NCBI GenBank assembly: GCA_002408205.1
Contig: DHQY01000007.1
Location: forward strand, 359,177-423,176
DNA: 64,000 nt
DNA from: Bacteroidales bacterium UBA5326
Lineage (GTDB): Bacteria; Bacteroidota; Bacteroidia; Bacteroidales; UBA932
Direction: 5' to 3'
The notes under the pieces are model-generated. The model was not told where the DNA came from. It did not search any database and saw only the letters and a list, made by a program, of their open reading frames with translations. Position numbers and translations under genes: made by a program. This document shows positions 41,533 through 50,664 of this stretch, piece by piece; position 1 is the stretch's first letter; each line of letters opens with the position of its first letter.

Positions 41533-42390
41533 ATGACTGCCATACATATTCTGATAGACGACAGGCCTTCCCCTGTCGGTGACAACACCCGGGGACTAAT
41601 CCCGGAACACGGATTTAGTCTGTATTTTGAGCACCTGGGCAAGAAATGGCTGCTCGATACAGGAGCTACCTCTCAATTTATAAAAAATGCTAACACGATG
41701 GGTATAGACCTGTCGGAAGCAGATCACCTGGTATTATCTCATGCGCATTATGACCATACCGGAGGATTAAAACCGTTTTTTGAAATTAACTGCCGGGCAA
41801 CCGTTTACCTGTCACGTACAGTAAAAGGCAATGCCTATTATTCATTTAAGAACGGTGAAAAACGTTTCATTGGAATGGATGAGAACCTTTTGAATGAATA
41901 CAGCGGCCGTTTTCGGCTGCTGGACGACAATAATTTCTGGATAAACGAACAGGTTGGCATTTTGTGCCATATTCCTACACCTTATCCGTGCCCGAAAGGG
42001 AACCGGATTCTTAGCTCAGAAAAGGAAGGTACTGCCGTTGCAGATGATTTTTCCCACGAAATAGCCATGGTCATGAAAACTTCTGCCGGGCTGGCAATAT
42101 TTTCGTCGTGTACTCACAAAGGACTGTTGAACACTTTGGCTGCTGCCTGCGATTTTGCAGGATCTTCAAATGTAATGGCCTTTATTGGTGGAACCCATCT
42201 GATAGACGGTCCGTACGAAACATACGAAGAACTTGCAGAAACAGCAGCCCTGTTACAGGAGCACTACCCCATCATGCATCTTTATATAGGTCACTGCACG
42301 GGAGAAAATGCATTAAAGACACTTTCTCTGTTACTTCCCGGAAAAATTACAGCTTTTTACACCGGCGCTTCACATGAATTACCTGTTTAA
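41533..42390 (+). CDS. MBL-fold metallohydrolase
   Basis: The 285-residue protein has the metallo-beta-lactamase motif SHAHYDHTGGLKP, with LLDTGATSQF before it and FSSCTHKGLLN and IGGTHL later. It is similar in plan to the archaeal/bacterial 7,8-dihydropterin-6-methyl-4-(beta-D-ribofuranosyl)aminobenzene 5'-phosphate synthase-like group, though that name is usually a generic label. It probably hydrolyses a phosphate or thioester with two zinc ions. A LuxR-type regulator follows three bases after its stop, suggesting a linked pair. Confidence 0.85.
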   Translation: MTAIHILIDDRPSPVGDNTRGLIPEHGFSLYFEHLGKKWLLDTGATSQFIKNANTMGIDLSEADHLVLSHAHYDHTGGLKPFFEINCRATVYLSRTVKGNAYYSFKNGEKRFIGMDENLLNEYSGRFRLLDDNNFWINEQVGILCHIPTPYPCPKGNRILSSEKEGTAVADDFSHEIAMVMKTSAGLAIFSSCTHKGLLNTLAAACDFAGSSNVMAFIGGTHLIDGPYETYEELAETAALLQEHYPIMHLYIGHCTGENALKTLSLLLPGKITAFYTGASHELPV

Positions 42391-42393
42391 ACT

Positions 42394-43158
42394 ATGGTAC
42401 AAGTCGCCGATATAAGAAAAGAATTATGGTCTCTTCAGAACCTTTGTGAAGCAGATCTTGACTACAATGCCTGGCGAAAGAAGAGAACTCTGTTTAAACA
42501 GGTGGCAGCACTCAGCCACAGCTGCTTTTTTACAGTAGATGTTTTCAGGAATACTTACGATTTTGCATCTGCCGCTTTTTCGGAATGGTTTGGTTATAAA
42601 AAAGTATGGATAGATTCCATTGAAAGACAGGGGGATTTTTTTGAGGGAATGACGCATCCGGACGATCTGGAAAAAATAATATCCAGCCAAATTGCCCATT
42701 CACATTTCATTTACAGTCTTCCTCCGTCTGAGAGAAACGATTACAGTACGGTCTATTCGCTACGAATGAGAAACTTATCCGGGAAATACCTGAATGTCAT
42801 CAGCCGGCAGAAAGTCATTCAGCAGGACCGTAACGGAAAAGCCTGGATTATCCTGGGTGAAGTAACCCTGTTACCACGGCAGACACCTTTGACAGACATA
42901 CAAAGTCTTACAATAAACCTGAAAACAGGGCAGCTGGTCTGCCCATCCGACCGGTTGTCCGGTCAGAACCGTCTTTCTTCAAGAGAAGAGGAAGTATTCA
43001 GGCTTATGGCATGCGGATGCCTGAGCAAAGAAATCGCCGGCCAATTGTGTATAAGCGTCAACACAGTTAACAATCACAGAAAAAACATATTAAGAAAATT
43101 ACAGGCCGGCAATGCGATTGAAGCCATAAACGCTATGCGTTCACGGCATCCATTCTAA
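42394..43158 (+). CDS. LuxR-type regulator with PAS-like N-terminus
   Basis: The 254-residue protein ends in a classical LuxR/GerE helix-turn-helix: LSSREEEVFRLMACGCLSKEIAGQLCISVNTVNNHRK, here cut short: key words are LSSREEEV, SKEIAGQL and VNTVNNHRKNIL. The first ~180 residues include FFTVDVFRNTYDFAS and GMTHPDDLEKI, like a PAS fold with its typical HPDD. It likely responds to a small ligand and may control the preceding MBL-fold gene. Its 3' end overlaps the convergent nucleotidyltransferase-like gene by 18 bases. Confidence 0.83.
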   Translation: MVQVADIRKELWSLQNLCEADLDYNAWRKKRTLFKQVAALSHSCFFTVDVFRNTYDFASAAFSEWFGYKKVWIDSIERQGDFFEGMTHPDDLEKIISSQIAHSHFIYSLPPSERNDYSTVYSLRMRNLSGKYLNVISRQKVIQQDRNGKAWIILGEVTLLPRQTPLTDIQSLTINLKTGQLVCPSDRLSGQNRLSSREEEVFRLMACGCLSKEIAGQLCISVNTVNNHRKNILRKLQAGNAIEAINAMRSRHPF

Positions 43159-43734
43159 AATGCCGCTTACGGGGTTTTTCTTTCGCCACTGAACGAAATC
43201 CGGGCAGTTATGAATACCGTGTTCCAACACGGCATTATAGATTTCAACGCCTTTTACCTCACTTTGCGTACCCAGATCGTATTTGATACTCAGTATAGCT
43301 TCCCGGGTTCGGGGATCGAGCCTGGCAGCAATTCTGTCGGTTACTTCCTCTATGTAACCATCGTACCTCGATCCTTTCCGTATATGTATCAGATCCAGTT
43401 TCCAGGTAACATTGCCGGCTGTAATGCATGTAATATGCCATTCTATGCATTCCTCCGGCGTATCAAGAAGATTCAGGAAGCGAAATTCCTTTATGGCCCC
43501 ATTCCGGGTAATGGCTGCCATAAGGCCAAAACTCCACGATAACATATCGCCCCCGGAATATACATGAATATCTATATCCCGGTTCCACATCATCAGATCT
43601 GTTTTCAAGGACCCGACAATATGCATAGTCCCGTCCATTTTCCGGACCGTTTCCTCAATACGCAATCCGTGCAGCACATCGAATGCAGCCTGCCTGGTCG
43701 TGTACGACATTTCAAATAAATCCCGGGCGTTCAT
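43141..43734 (-). CDS. Nucleotidyltransferase-like hypothetical protein
   Basis: The 197-residue protein contains GSLKTDLMMWNRDIDIHVYSGG, which resembles the GS...D-x-D motif of the nucleotidyltransferase fold, and ITAGNVTWKLDLIHIRKGS with a further aspartate. So it may be a small nucleotidyltransferase or a fold relative without that activity. It has no membrane segment or signal peptide. It runs divergently from the HelD-like helicase gene. Confidence 0.55.
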   Translation of the reverse strand: MNARDLFEMSYTTRQAAFDVLHGLRIEETVRKMDGTMHIVGSLKTDLMMWNRDIDIHVYSGGDMLSWSFGLMAAITRNGAIKEFRFLNLLDTPEECIEWHITCITAGNVTWKLDLIHIRKGSRYDGYIEEVTDRIAARLDPRTREAILSIKYDLGTQSEVKGVEIYNAVLEHGIHNCPDFVQWRKKNPVSGILEWMP

Positions 43735-43797
43735 ATTATGGTGTAAAAATACTAAAAATGGCCGGAAATGACTATTTGCATACTATGATGTTACTCG

Positions 43798-43805
43798 TAC
43801 CTTTG
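43798..43805 (+). promoter_or_regulatory. -7 box (TACCTTTG) of the HelD-like gene
   Basis: TACCTTTG is followed by 20 bases to ATG 43826, so this promoter gives a short but ordinary leader. Confidence 0.5.
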
Positions 43806-43825
43806 CGCCCCAAAATTCCACAAAC

Positions 43826-45922
43826 ATGATATTCAATAAAACCGAACGACAGGAGCGGTGTTACCTGCAAAAAATATTGAACCTCATAAAAGAGACCTTG
43901 ATAAACGCAGAAGGATCGGTGGCGGACCACGTAAATACACTCCGGGAATATAAAGAATACCTGTGGGAAAATAAAGACCTTGACCCTCAGGAAATCCGTT
44001 CCATGAGGGAGAGTATCCTTGCCCATTACGCCATTGGAGAAAATGAAATTGCCAGGCGGGCACGACTTACCCGGATGATGGACATCCCGTACTTTGGAAG
44101 GATCGATTTCACACCCGGCGAACAATCGGGATCGTGTATGCCAATATATATAGGTATACATTCCCTTTACGACCCCTCGGGCAGCAAACTGTTGATATAT
44201 GACTGGCGTGCACCTGTTTCGGGAATGTATTACGATCACGAAACAGGGAATGCATGGTACGTCTCACAGGAAGGCACCGTCAGTGGCAATATAAGCCTTA
44301 AGAGGCAGTACCGGATACGTAAAGGACAAATGGATTATATGCTGGAAAGTTCCCTAACCATTGGAGATGACGTCCTTCAAAAAGAACTGAGCATGAATGC
44401 CGACGAAAAAATGCGGAATATCGTGGCTACCATCCAGCGGGAACAAAATCTCATTATCCGAAACCTGAACGCGCAGACGCTTATTATTCAGGGAGCCGCA
44501 GGTTCCGGCAAGACATCGGTCGCTCTCCACCGGGTAGCCTTTCTGCTCTATGCACAGAGGGAACGCCTCGGTGCACGTAACATACTTATTGTATCACCCA
44601 ATAAGGTGTTCTCGGACTATATTTCGGGAGTACTGCCCGAGCTGGGAGAAGAAACGGTTCCTGAATCCGGTATGGAGCAGATTGTTTCAAACGTGCTGGG
44701 CAACCGTTACAGATTTCAGACTTTTTTTGAACAGGTGACCGAATTACTGGATAAACCGCGTCAGGCATTTATAGATCGCATTAAATTCAAAGCATCGGCA
44801 GAATTCACTGTACTTCTTGATAATTATATTATTCACCTGGAGAACAATGGATTCAGGGGAAAAGACATGGTACTGAACGGGTATTTTCCCATCCCCGCCG
44901 GATACATTGAAGAACAATTCAGGCGTTTTGATCGCTATCCGGTGAACCGTCGTTTTGACGTAATGACAGACTACATTCTGGAAACAGCCAGGATAAAATA
45001 CAGAATTGATGTTCCGGCCGAAAGAAGAAACAAAATAAGAAAAGAAATAAGAGGCATGTTCTGCAGAAACAACCTGCTTGATATCTACAAAGATTTCTTT
45101 GAGTGGGCCGGGTGTCCCCATATGTTCGGTCTAAGGAAGAACCGCACGCTCGAATACCCCGATCTGGCTCCATTGGCTTATCTGCATCTGGCGTTAGAAG
45201 GAACACACGAAAACAGTCAGGTGAAGCATCTTCTCATAGATGAAATGCAGGACTATACACCCATCCAGTATAAGCTCATCCAGAAGCTGTTTCCGTGTAG
45301 AAAAACCATTTTAGGCGATGCAGGGCAATCGGTCAACCCGTATGGCTCCTCAACGGCCGAAATGATCCTTAAAGCATGCACCGGAGGAGAGATCATGAAA
45401 CTCTGCAAAAGTTACCGGTCAACCTGTGAAATCACCCGTTTTGCCCAAAGAATAAGACCGGACCGCGAAACGCAGGCCATTGAACGTCACGGAGAGGTCC
45501 CGGTTATCGCAGAGTATGACCTGCCCGGCGATGAAAGAAATGCGATAGCGCACATGCTGAAAGAATTCAGCACCTCGGGCAACAGTTCCCTGGGTATTAT
45601 TTGCAGGGGAGAACAAGAAGCCCGGGCATTATATGGCTTTTTGAAAGAGCACAACAACTCTGTAGCGCTGGTACTACCCGGAAGCACCAGTTTTACAACC
45701 GGAATCACAGTAACCTCGGCCCATATGGCCAAAGGGCTTGAATTCGACGAAGTAATTGTGCCGCATGCCGGAAGGAACAACTATAAGACAGATATGGACA
45801 GAAGCATGCTGTACATCGCCGTCACAAGGGCCATGCACAAGCTTACTCTTACCTGTACGGGGAGTCTTACCCGGCTGGTTGGTCCAGATCTTTCAGATGC
45901 CGGAGTTCTTTCGCATCAATAA
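43826..45922 (+). CDS. HelD-like superfamily 1 helicase
   Basis: The 698-residue protein has a HelD layout: an N-terminal coiled-coil-prone region (to about 110), then ATPase with IIQGAAGSGKTSVALHR (Walker A, near residue 222), LLIDEMQDYTPIQ (DEMQD, motif II) and TVTSAHMAKGLEFDEVIVP (motif V) plus YIAVTRAMHKLTL near the end. HelD clears stalled RNA polymerase. In the UvrD superfamily the combination of a late, short 2A domain with an N-terminal arm is diagnostic. The 3' end overlaps phoU by 56 bases in the convergent direction. Confidence 0.85.
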   Translation: MIFNKTERQERCYLQKILNLIKETLINAEGSVADHVNTLREYKEYLWENKDLDPQEIRSMRESILAHYAIGENEIARRARLTRMMDIPYFGRIDFTPGEQSGSCMPIYIGIHSLYDPSGSKLLIYDWRAPVSGMYYDHETGNAWYVSQEGTVSGNISLKRQYRIRKGQMDYMLESSLTIGDDVLQKELSMNADEKMRNIVATIQREQNLIIRNLNAQTLIIQGAAGSGKTSVALHRVAFLLYAQRERLGARNILIVSPNKVFSDYISGVLPELGEETVPESGMEQIVSNVLGNRYRFQTFFEQVTELLDKPRQAFIDRIKFKASAEFTVLLDNYIIHLENNGFRGKDMVLNGYFPIPAGYIEEQFRRFDRYPVNRRFDVMTDYILETARIKYRIDVPAERRNKIRKEIRGMFCRNNLLDIYKDFFEWAGCPHMFGLRKNRTLEYPDLAPLAYLHLALEGTHENSQVKHLLIDEMQDYTPIQYKLIQKLFPCRKTILGDAGQSVNPYGSSTAEMILKACTGGEIMKLCKSYRSTCEITRFAQRIRPDRETQAIERHGEVPVIAEYDLPGDERNAIAHMLKEFSTSGNSSLGIICRGEQEARALYGFLKEHNNSVALVLPGSTSFTTGITVTSAHMAKGLEFDEVIVPHAGRNNYKTDMDRSMLYIAVTRAMHKLTLTCTGSLTRLVGPDLSDAGVLSHQ

Positions 45923-46547
45923 AGAACACGATATCTTCCGCAATATTTTCAACCCGGTCTCCTATTCTCTCTATCCGGCGAATAACAGCCGAGGTGTAGA
46001 GCATATCTTCGGCCGCATCGGGATGTGACCTGATATAACCGGCCAGTACAGATACTGCCCGGGCATTTATCTCGTCCAGGATGTCGTCCATAGCAAGGAT
46101 CTTTCCGCAATCGTCGCTTTTCCCCGCCGTGAGAGAAGTCCTGGCCACGGAAAGCATCTCTTGTGCAGTATGCATCATATTATCCATTTTCAAAGCCTTC
46201 CAGAGCTCTTTGGGAAGCGGTTCTTTTAGATGCTTAAACACAAAAAGAGCAATGCTTTCCGCAAAATCACCAATGCGTTCCAGGTTATTCGTAATTTTAA
46301 GCAGAGAGATCACAAAGCGCAGATCTACTGCAACCGGGGCATATAGGGCAATAAAATTCTCACAATGATGGTCCACGACCAACTCCTGTGCATTTACGTA
46401 TTTCTCACGCGATAGCACTTCGCGGGCAAGATTGGCATCTGCGCGCTCCAAGGCCTGAAAAGACCTGTTTACCTGGGTTTGAACCAGGTTCCACATCTCA
46501 AAATGATGAGTTTTCAGGAGGCTGATTTCGTTTTCTGTGTATTTCAT
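45867..46547 (-). CDS. phoU: Phosphate transport regulator PhoU
   Basis: The 226-residue helical protein has the paired PhoU repeats with E/D-x-x-x-D metal-binding sequences (for example VVDHHCENFIALYAPVAVDLRFVISLLKITNNLERIGD broken here as VVDHHCEN, RFVISLLKITNNLERIGD and IRRIERIGDRVENIAED). It links the Pst transporter to Pho regulation. It is the last gene of the operon, 12 bases after pstB. The end overlaps the helicase gene by 56 bases. Confidence 0.93.
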   Translation of the reverse strand: MKYTENEISLLKTHHFEMWNLVQTQVNRSFQALERADANLAREVLSREKYVNAQELVVDHHCENFIALYAPVAVDLRFVISLLKITNNLERIGDFAESIALFVFKHLKEPLPKELWKALKMDNMMHTAQEMLSVARTSLTAGKSDDCGKILAMDDILDEINARAVSVLAGYIRSHPDAAEDMLYTSAVIRRIERIGDRVENIAEDIVFFIDAKELRHLKDLDQPAG

Positions 46548-46559
46548 ATCTTGTTTTTA

Positions 46560-47315
46560 TTATCCAAACCTTCCGGTAATATAATTCTGGGTAGCTTCTT
46601 TTACGGGATTCATAAAGATATCTCTTGTATTCCCATATTCCACCAGCGAGCCCATATAGAAGAACGCCGTTTTATCTGACACGCGCGAAGCCTGTTGCAT
46701 ATTATGCGTTACAATGACTATGGTATACTCATCCTTTAACGAAAAGATCAAGTCTTCAATTTTTGCTGTAGACAAGGGATCCAGGGCAGATGCCGGTTCA
46801 TCCATGAGAATGATTCCCGGCTTAACGGCGAGTGCTCTGGCAATGCAAAGTCGCTGCTGCTGTCCTCCGGAAAGCTCAAACGCAGATTTTTTCAGTTTAT
46901 CCTTTACTTCATCCCATAAAGCGGCGCTTTTAAGCGACAATTCCACCCTTTCACCAATGAGATGCCTGTCCCTAATCCCGGCCACTCTAAGTCCATAAGC
47001 CACATTTTCATATATGGATTTCGGAAATGGATTCGGCTTTTGAAAAACCATTCCCACTATAGAACGCAGTTGATCTACATCCACACCCCTGCCATATATA
47101 TCCTTTCCTTCAATGAACATTTTGCCGGTCATGGACGTTCCGTCAATCAAATCATTCATACGGTTCATTATCCTCAGAAAAGTGGATTTTCCGCAACCCG
47201 AAGGACCTATGAAAGCGGTAACCGTGTGTTCTTCCACTTCCAAAGAGATATCCTTCAGTGCATGGAATTTTTGATAATAAAAGTCTATATGTTCAGCTAC
47301 GATACTATACATCAA
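46560..47315 (-). CDS. pstB: Phosphate ABC transporter ATP-binding protein
   Basis: The 251-residue ATPase has IGPSGCGKSTFLRIMNRM (Walker A), FELSGGQQQRLCIARAL (signature) and GIILMDEPASALDP (Walker B). It drives phosphate uptake with PstA and PstC in the inner membrane. The start overlaps pstA's stop by four bases, showing tight coupling. Confidence 0.96.
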   Translation of the reverse strand: MMYSIVAEHIDFYYQKFHALKDISLEVEEHTVTAFIGPSGCGKSTFLRIMNRMNDLIDGTSMTGKMFIEGKDIYGRGVDVDQLRSIVGMVFQKPNPFPKSIYENVAYGLRVAGIRDRHLIGERVELSLKSAALWDEVKDKLKKSAFELSGGQQQRLCIARALAVKPGIILMDEPASALDPLSTAKIEDLIFSLKDEYTIVIVTHNMQQASRVSDKTAFFYMGSLVEYGNTRDIFMNPVKEATQNYITGRFG

Positions 47316-48163
47316 TTCATTCTTTTAGTGAAACGCGCCCTTATGAGTCCGGCCAATACATTTATTATAAGTACAATCAGAATCAGGACCAAAGCTGTAC
47401 CATAAGCCATTGGTCTGGAGGCTTCTATATCGGTGCCGCTGGTAGCCAGGACATACAGGTGGTACGGCAATGCCATTACCTGGTCCGACAGGGACCGGGG
47501 AAGCCTGGGCAAAAAATAGGCAGCAACCGTAAAAAGGATAGGAGCCGTTTCGCCCGAGACTCTGCCAACAGACAAAATAAGACCAGTCATTATGTTGGGG
47601 AACGCCATTGGAAGCACTACCCTTCGTATAGTTTGAACCTTGGTGGCACCCAGTGCGTAACTCGCCTGACGAAATGTCTGTGGGACGGCATTGAGCGCTT
47701 CTTCGGTGGTACGGATGACCAGAGGAAGTACCAGCAGTCCAAGGGTGAGCGAGCCGGCAATAATACTGTCTCCGAATCCCAGTGTATTTACGAACAGAGA
47801 CATACCAAACAAGCCAAAAACGATTGAGGGTATTCCGGCCAGATTATTGGTCATAATTCGCAACAGCCTGACTATTTTATTATTGGGAGCATATTCACTG
47901 GTATAGATCCCGGAAAAAACACCAACCGGAAAAGCCACGGCAATAGACCCCGCCACCAGAGAAAGTGTACCTGCGATGGCCGGCAGTATGCCTCCTTCCG
48001 TCATTCCCCCGGAAGGATACCCGGTAAGAAATTCCCATGAAATGGCCCCTGCTCCCTTAACGATCAGGAAACCCAGTATCCAGCAAAGAACTCCCACAAC
48101 ACCCAGTGTCATCAGGCGTATGATCCAGAACACTACCTGTTGCTTCCTTTTTTTGTTACTCAT
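47312..48163 (-). CDS. pstA: Phosphate ABC transporter permease PstA
   Basis: The 283-residue protein has about six hydrophobic helices and the permease loop EEALNAVPQTFRQASYALGATKVQTI (E-A---G-x9-G type motif). It forms the channel with PstC. The start overlaps pstC's stop by four bases. No unusual features are seen. Confidence 0.94.
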   Translation of the reverse strand: MSNKKRKQQVVFWIIRLMTLGVVGVLCWILGFLIVKGAGAISWEFLTGYPSGGMTEGGILPAIAGTLSLVAGSIAVAFPVGVFSGIYTSEYAPNNKIVRLLRIMTNNLAGIPSIVFGLFGMSLFVNTLGFGDSIIAGSLTLGLLVLPLVIRTTEEALNAVPQTFRQASYALGATKVQTIRRVVLPMAFPNIMTGLILSVGRVSGETAPILFTVAAYFLPRLPRSLSDQVMALPYHLYVLATSGTDIEASRPMAYGTALVLILIVLIINVLAGLIRARFTKRMN

Positions 48164-49290
48164 ATTTCTTGTCTGCGTTTACGTGACGACATGATCTCTA
48201 CGGATATGCTTATAAGCAAAGTAATAAAGAAAAGGATGATACCCAACATGAACAATGCCTGATAATGGGCCCCTCCGGCAGGAGCTTCGCCCAACTCCGC
48301 CGCAATAGTAGCAGGGATAGTCCTGACAGGTTTAAAAAGACTGTCAGGAATAATGGCAGCATTCCCCGTAACCATAAGCACGGCCATAGTTTCTCCGACG
48401 GCCCGGCCAATTCCCAGGACCACAGCGGCCAGTATGCCGCTCGCACAATAAGGAATGGTTACACGGAAAATCGTCTGCATTTGTGAAGCCCCCAACGCCA
48501 GCGATGCCTCCCTGGCAGCTTTAGGCACGGTACGCAAGGCATCGGCTGCTACGGTAACGATGGTTGGCAATGCCATGATAGCCAGTACGACAGCCCCCGC
48601 GAAAGCAGTTTCTCCAACCGGGAGGTTCATGGATTTCTGGATGAGTGGAACCAGAACTACCAGCCCGAAAAAACCGTACACTACAGAGGGAATCCCTGCC
48701 AGCAATTCAATCACGGGTTTAAGGATGCCGTGTATGCGTTTCGGTGCGAGCTCCGCCATATAAATGGCTATGGCCAGACCAAAGGGCAGTGCAAAAAGTA
48801 TGGCGGCTAACGAAACCCATAAAGTTCCCGCCAGCAGAGGCAACACACCGAACAAAGGCACAGGCTGCGAGGTAGGAAACCATTCCCTGCCTCCAAAATA
48901 GTCTCCCGGAGAAATACGCCCCATATCCACCGTCCTGACGCCGGGCAGTGACGATACATACTGCGTGGGAATAAAAGCAATGCTCCTTTCATTCATTACA
49001 GGGATTTCCTCGTTCCAGCGGTATATTTCTATGGGTTCATGCGACCCGCCCAGGAACGACCAATTGTCAACATCGCCGTCGAATATGAGCTTAACCTGTT
49101 GCGGCGTTAATTTTTTTACCGGATTCCCGGCACTCACCACAAGAGAAAATCCTTCTTCTACGGCCGGCCGGGCAAAAAGTCCGACACCCTGCCTGAAAAG
49201 AAAGATCACAATGAGCACAATAGCCAGTGTGGTTACCGCCGCACTCACAAACAGCACGTTTCTTACACACAGTTCAACGATTTTCTTCAT
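48160..49290 (-). CDS. pstC: Phosphate ABC transporter permease PstC with PstS-like loop
   Basis: The 376-residue protein has the permease loop ALRTVPKAAREASLALGASQMQTIF and six helices. Unusually, residues about 45-130 between the first helix and the second form a large outside domain with LTPQQVKLIFDGDVDNW and GGSHEPIEIY. The same pattern occurs in the PstS encoded next door (LTRQQLEDIFRGKITRW, GGENIPVVVY). So this PstC may carry part of a phosphate-binding fold in its external loop. The start codon sits 17 bases inside the pstS 3' end. Confidence 0.9.
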   Translation of the reverse strand: MKKIVELCVRNVLFVSAAVTTLAIVLIVIFLFRQGVGLFARPAVEEGFSLVVSAGNPVKKLTPQQVKLIFDGDVDNWSFLGGSHEPIEIYRWNEEIPVMNERSIAFIPTQYVSSLPGVRTVDMGRISPGDYFGGREWFPTSQPVPLFGVLPLLAGTLWVSLAAILFALPFGLAIAIYMAELAPKRIHGILKPVIELLAGIPSVVYGFFGLVVLVPLIQKSMNLPVGETAFAGAVVLAIMALPTIVTVAADALRTVPKAAREASLALGASQMQTIFRVTIPYCASGILAAVVLGIGRAVGETMAVLMVTGNAAIIPDSLFKPVRTIPATIAAELGEAPAGGAHYQALFMLGIILFFITLLISISVEIMSSRKRRQEI

Positions 49291-50056
49291 GTTGCACTTC
49301 TATATAACCCATTTCCCGGGCTATTTGTTGCCCGCTGTCCGACAAAACAAAATCCACAAAAGATTGTACCTCGCTTACTGCCGGTCGGAGATAATAAAGT
49401 AATAAAGGCCTTACGACAGGGTATTCTTTGCCGTTCTGTGTGATCTTAAGGGTTTTTACCTTGTCATTTACATACGGAAAACCCACATAGCCTATGGCAC
49501 CGCGTGTCTGGCTTACAGACTGGATAACCGTTCCTGTAGCAGGCATGGATAAGGCTCCGGCCATATAATTCTTATATTTCAGAACCGTTTCCTTGAAAAA
49601 CTCATAAGTTCCAGAACTTGTTTCTCTTACATAAACAACGACCGGAATGTTTTCACCTCCCACCTGACTCCATCGGGTGATTTTGCCCCGGAAAATATCT
49701 TCGAGTTGCTGACGGGTCAAAGCGGTAACCCGGTTTGACGGATGGACTATCACGCAAAGAGCGTCAAACGCAATGACCGTCTCCATTACCTCCCTACCCA
49801 ATTCTTTGAAACGCAGTCTTTCTTCATATTTGAGACTGCGGCTGGACATGGCTATGTCTGTGGTTCCCTCTAGAAGCGACAAGATACCCACCCCCGATCC
49901 GCCGCCGGTAACGGTGGTTAAAATGCCCGGACTGACCTGCATATATATTTCGGCTTCTTTTTGCGCCAGAGGCAGCACTGTATCGGATCCTTTTATCTTT
50001 TGTGCATAGAGATGGGAGGCAATCACAACAAACAACAGCACAACCATTTTTTTCAT
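49274..50056 (-). CDS. pstS: Phosphate-binding protein PstS
   Basis: The 260-residue exported protein has a signal peptide (VVLLFVVIASHLYAQ), the phosphate loop VTGGGSGVGILSLLEGTTDIAMSSR, LTRQQLEDIFRGKITRWSQVGGENIPVVVY in parts, and RETSSGTYEFF. It captures phosphate in the periplasm for PstCAB. It is the first gene of the pst operon. A -7 box TAGCTTTG ends four bases before its ATG, predicting a leaderless message. Confidence 0.94.
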   Translation of the reverse strand: MKKMVVLLFVVIASHLYAQKIKGSDTVLPLAQKEAEIYMQVSPGILTTVTGGGSGVGILSLLEGTTDIAMSSRSLKYEERLRFKELGREVMETVIAFDALCVIVHPSNRVTALTRQQLEDIFRGKITRWSQVGGENIPVVVYVRETSSGTYEFFKETVLKYKNYMAGALSMPATGTVIQSVSQTRGAIGYVGFPYVNDKVKTLKITQNGKEYPVVRPLLLYYLRPAVSEVQSFVDFVLSDSGQQIAREMGYIEVQHEENR

Positions 50057-50060
50057 GATG

Positions 50061-50068
50061 CAAAGCTA
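50061..50068 (-). promoter_or_regulatory. -7 box (TAGCTTTG), leaderless promoter of the pst operon
   Basis: TAGCTTTG on the minus strand ends four bases before ATG 50056. A second match, TACCTTTG (50083-50090), lies 22 bases further upstream and could serve as an alternative start giving a leader of about 20 bases. I saw no clear PHO-box-type direct repeat. Confidence 0.55.
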
Positions 50069-50174
50069 TCTGCGTCATATTACAAAGGTATTACAGGATT
50101 GTGAAATTACTGTTTCGGGAAAAATTGCCAATAAGTAAGGAAAAACGGCCATTGCCCGCTACTGCAAAAGAAAC

Positions 50175-50182
50175 GACCTTTG
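50175..50182 (+). promoter_or_regulatory. Weak -7 box (GACCTTTG) of the exported thioredoxin gene
   Basis: The box differs from TAnnTTTG at the first base but ends four bases before ATG 50187, the same spacing as at other leaderless candidates. Confidence 0.4.
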
Positions 50183-50186
50183 CACC

Positions 50187-50645
50187 ATGAAAACACTATT
50201 TGCACTATTAGCCATACTGCCGGCACTTACAGTATTTGCAGGCAACGACAATGTAAGCAAAAACAAAAAAGAAAACAGCATGAAACCCATTGAATTGACA
50301 AAAGAATCGTTCGTTAAACTCGTTTACAATTATGAAGCCAGCCCCAACGTATGGAAATACGAAGGAGACAAACCCTGTATCATTGACTTTTATGCTACCT
50401 GGTGCGGCCCGTGCAAGATGCTGGCGCCTTCGCTCGAGAAGATAAGTGAAGAATACGACGGAAAGCTGATCGTATACAAAGTAGACGTAGACAAAAATCC
50501 CGAACTGGCCGGCATGTTTGGCATTCGCAGCGTTCCCACTCTTTTGTGGATACCGCTGAACGGGACGCCAAGTCTTTCCCAGGGTGCTCTTCCAAAGAAC
50601 CAACTCGACGAACTGGTAAAGAGCACTTTATTGAAAACCAAATAG
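50187..50645 (+). CDS. Exported thioredoxin-family protein
   Basis: The 152-residue protein has a signal peptide (FALLAILPALTVFAG) and a thioredoxin fold with the WCGPC redox site (W72, C73, C76) in FYATWCGPCKMLAPS, YKVDVDKNPELA and VPTLLWIP with the cis-proline. It would move disulfides or reducing power in the periplasm. The N-terminal extension before ELTKESF is longer than in the cytosolic type, as expected from export. It precedes the AraC regulator by 19 bases. Confidence 0.9.
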   Translation: MKTLFALLAILPALTVFAGNDNVSKNKKENSMKPIELTKESFVKLVYNYEASPNVWKYEGDKPCIIDFYATWCGPCKMLAPSLEKISEEYDGKLIVYKVDVDKNPELAGMFGIRSVPTLLWIPLNGTPSLSQGALPKNQLDELVKSTLLKTK

Positions 50646-50651
50646 GTTTTC
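50633..50651 (+). promoter_or_regulatory. Hairpin at the thioredoxin end, inside the AraC promoter spacer
   Basis: GAAAACC and GGTTTTC form a perfect seven-base stem with loop AAATA over the thioredoxin stop codon. It lies between TTG (50631-50633) and the -7 box of the AraC gene and could act as a terminator or operator. Confidence 0.4.
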
Positions 50652-50652
50652 G

Positions 50653-50660
50653 TATATTTG
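50653..50660 (+). promoter_or_regulatory. -7 box (TATATTTG), leaderless promoter of the AraC gene
   Basis: TATATTTG ends four bases before ATG 50665, and TTG at 50631-50633 gives the expected 19-base spacing from a -33 element. Confidence 0.6.
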
Positions 50661-50664
50661 TTGA

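Noticed and set aside
45867..45922. A frameshift at the helicase or phoU end
   Set aside because: Both genes have full-length, family-typical ends, so the 56-base overlap is taken as real.
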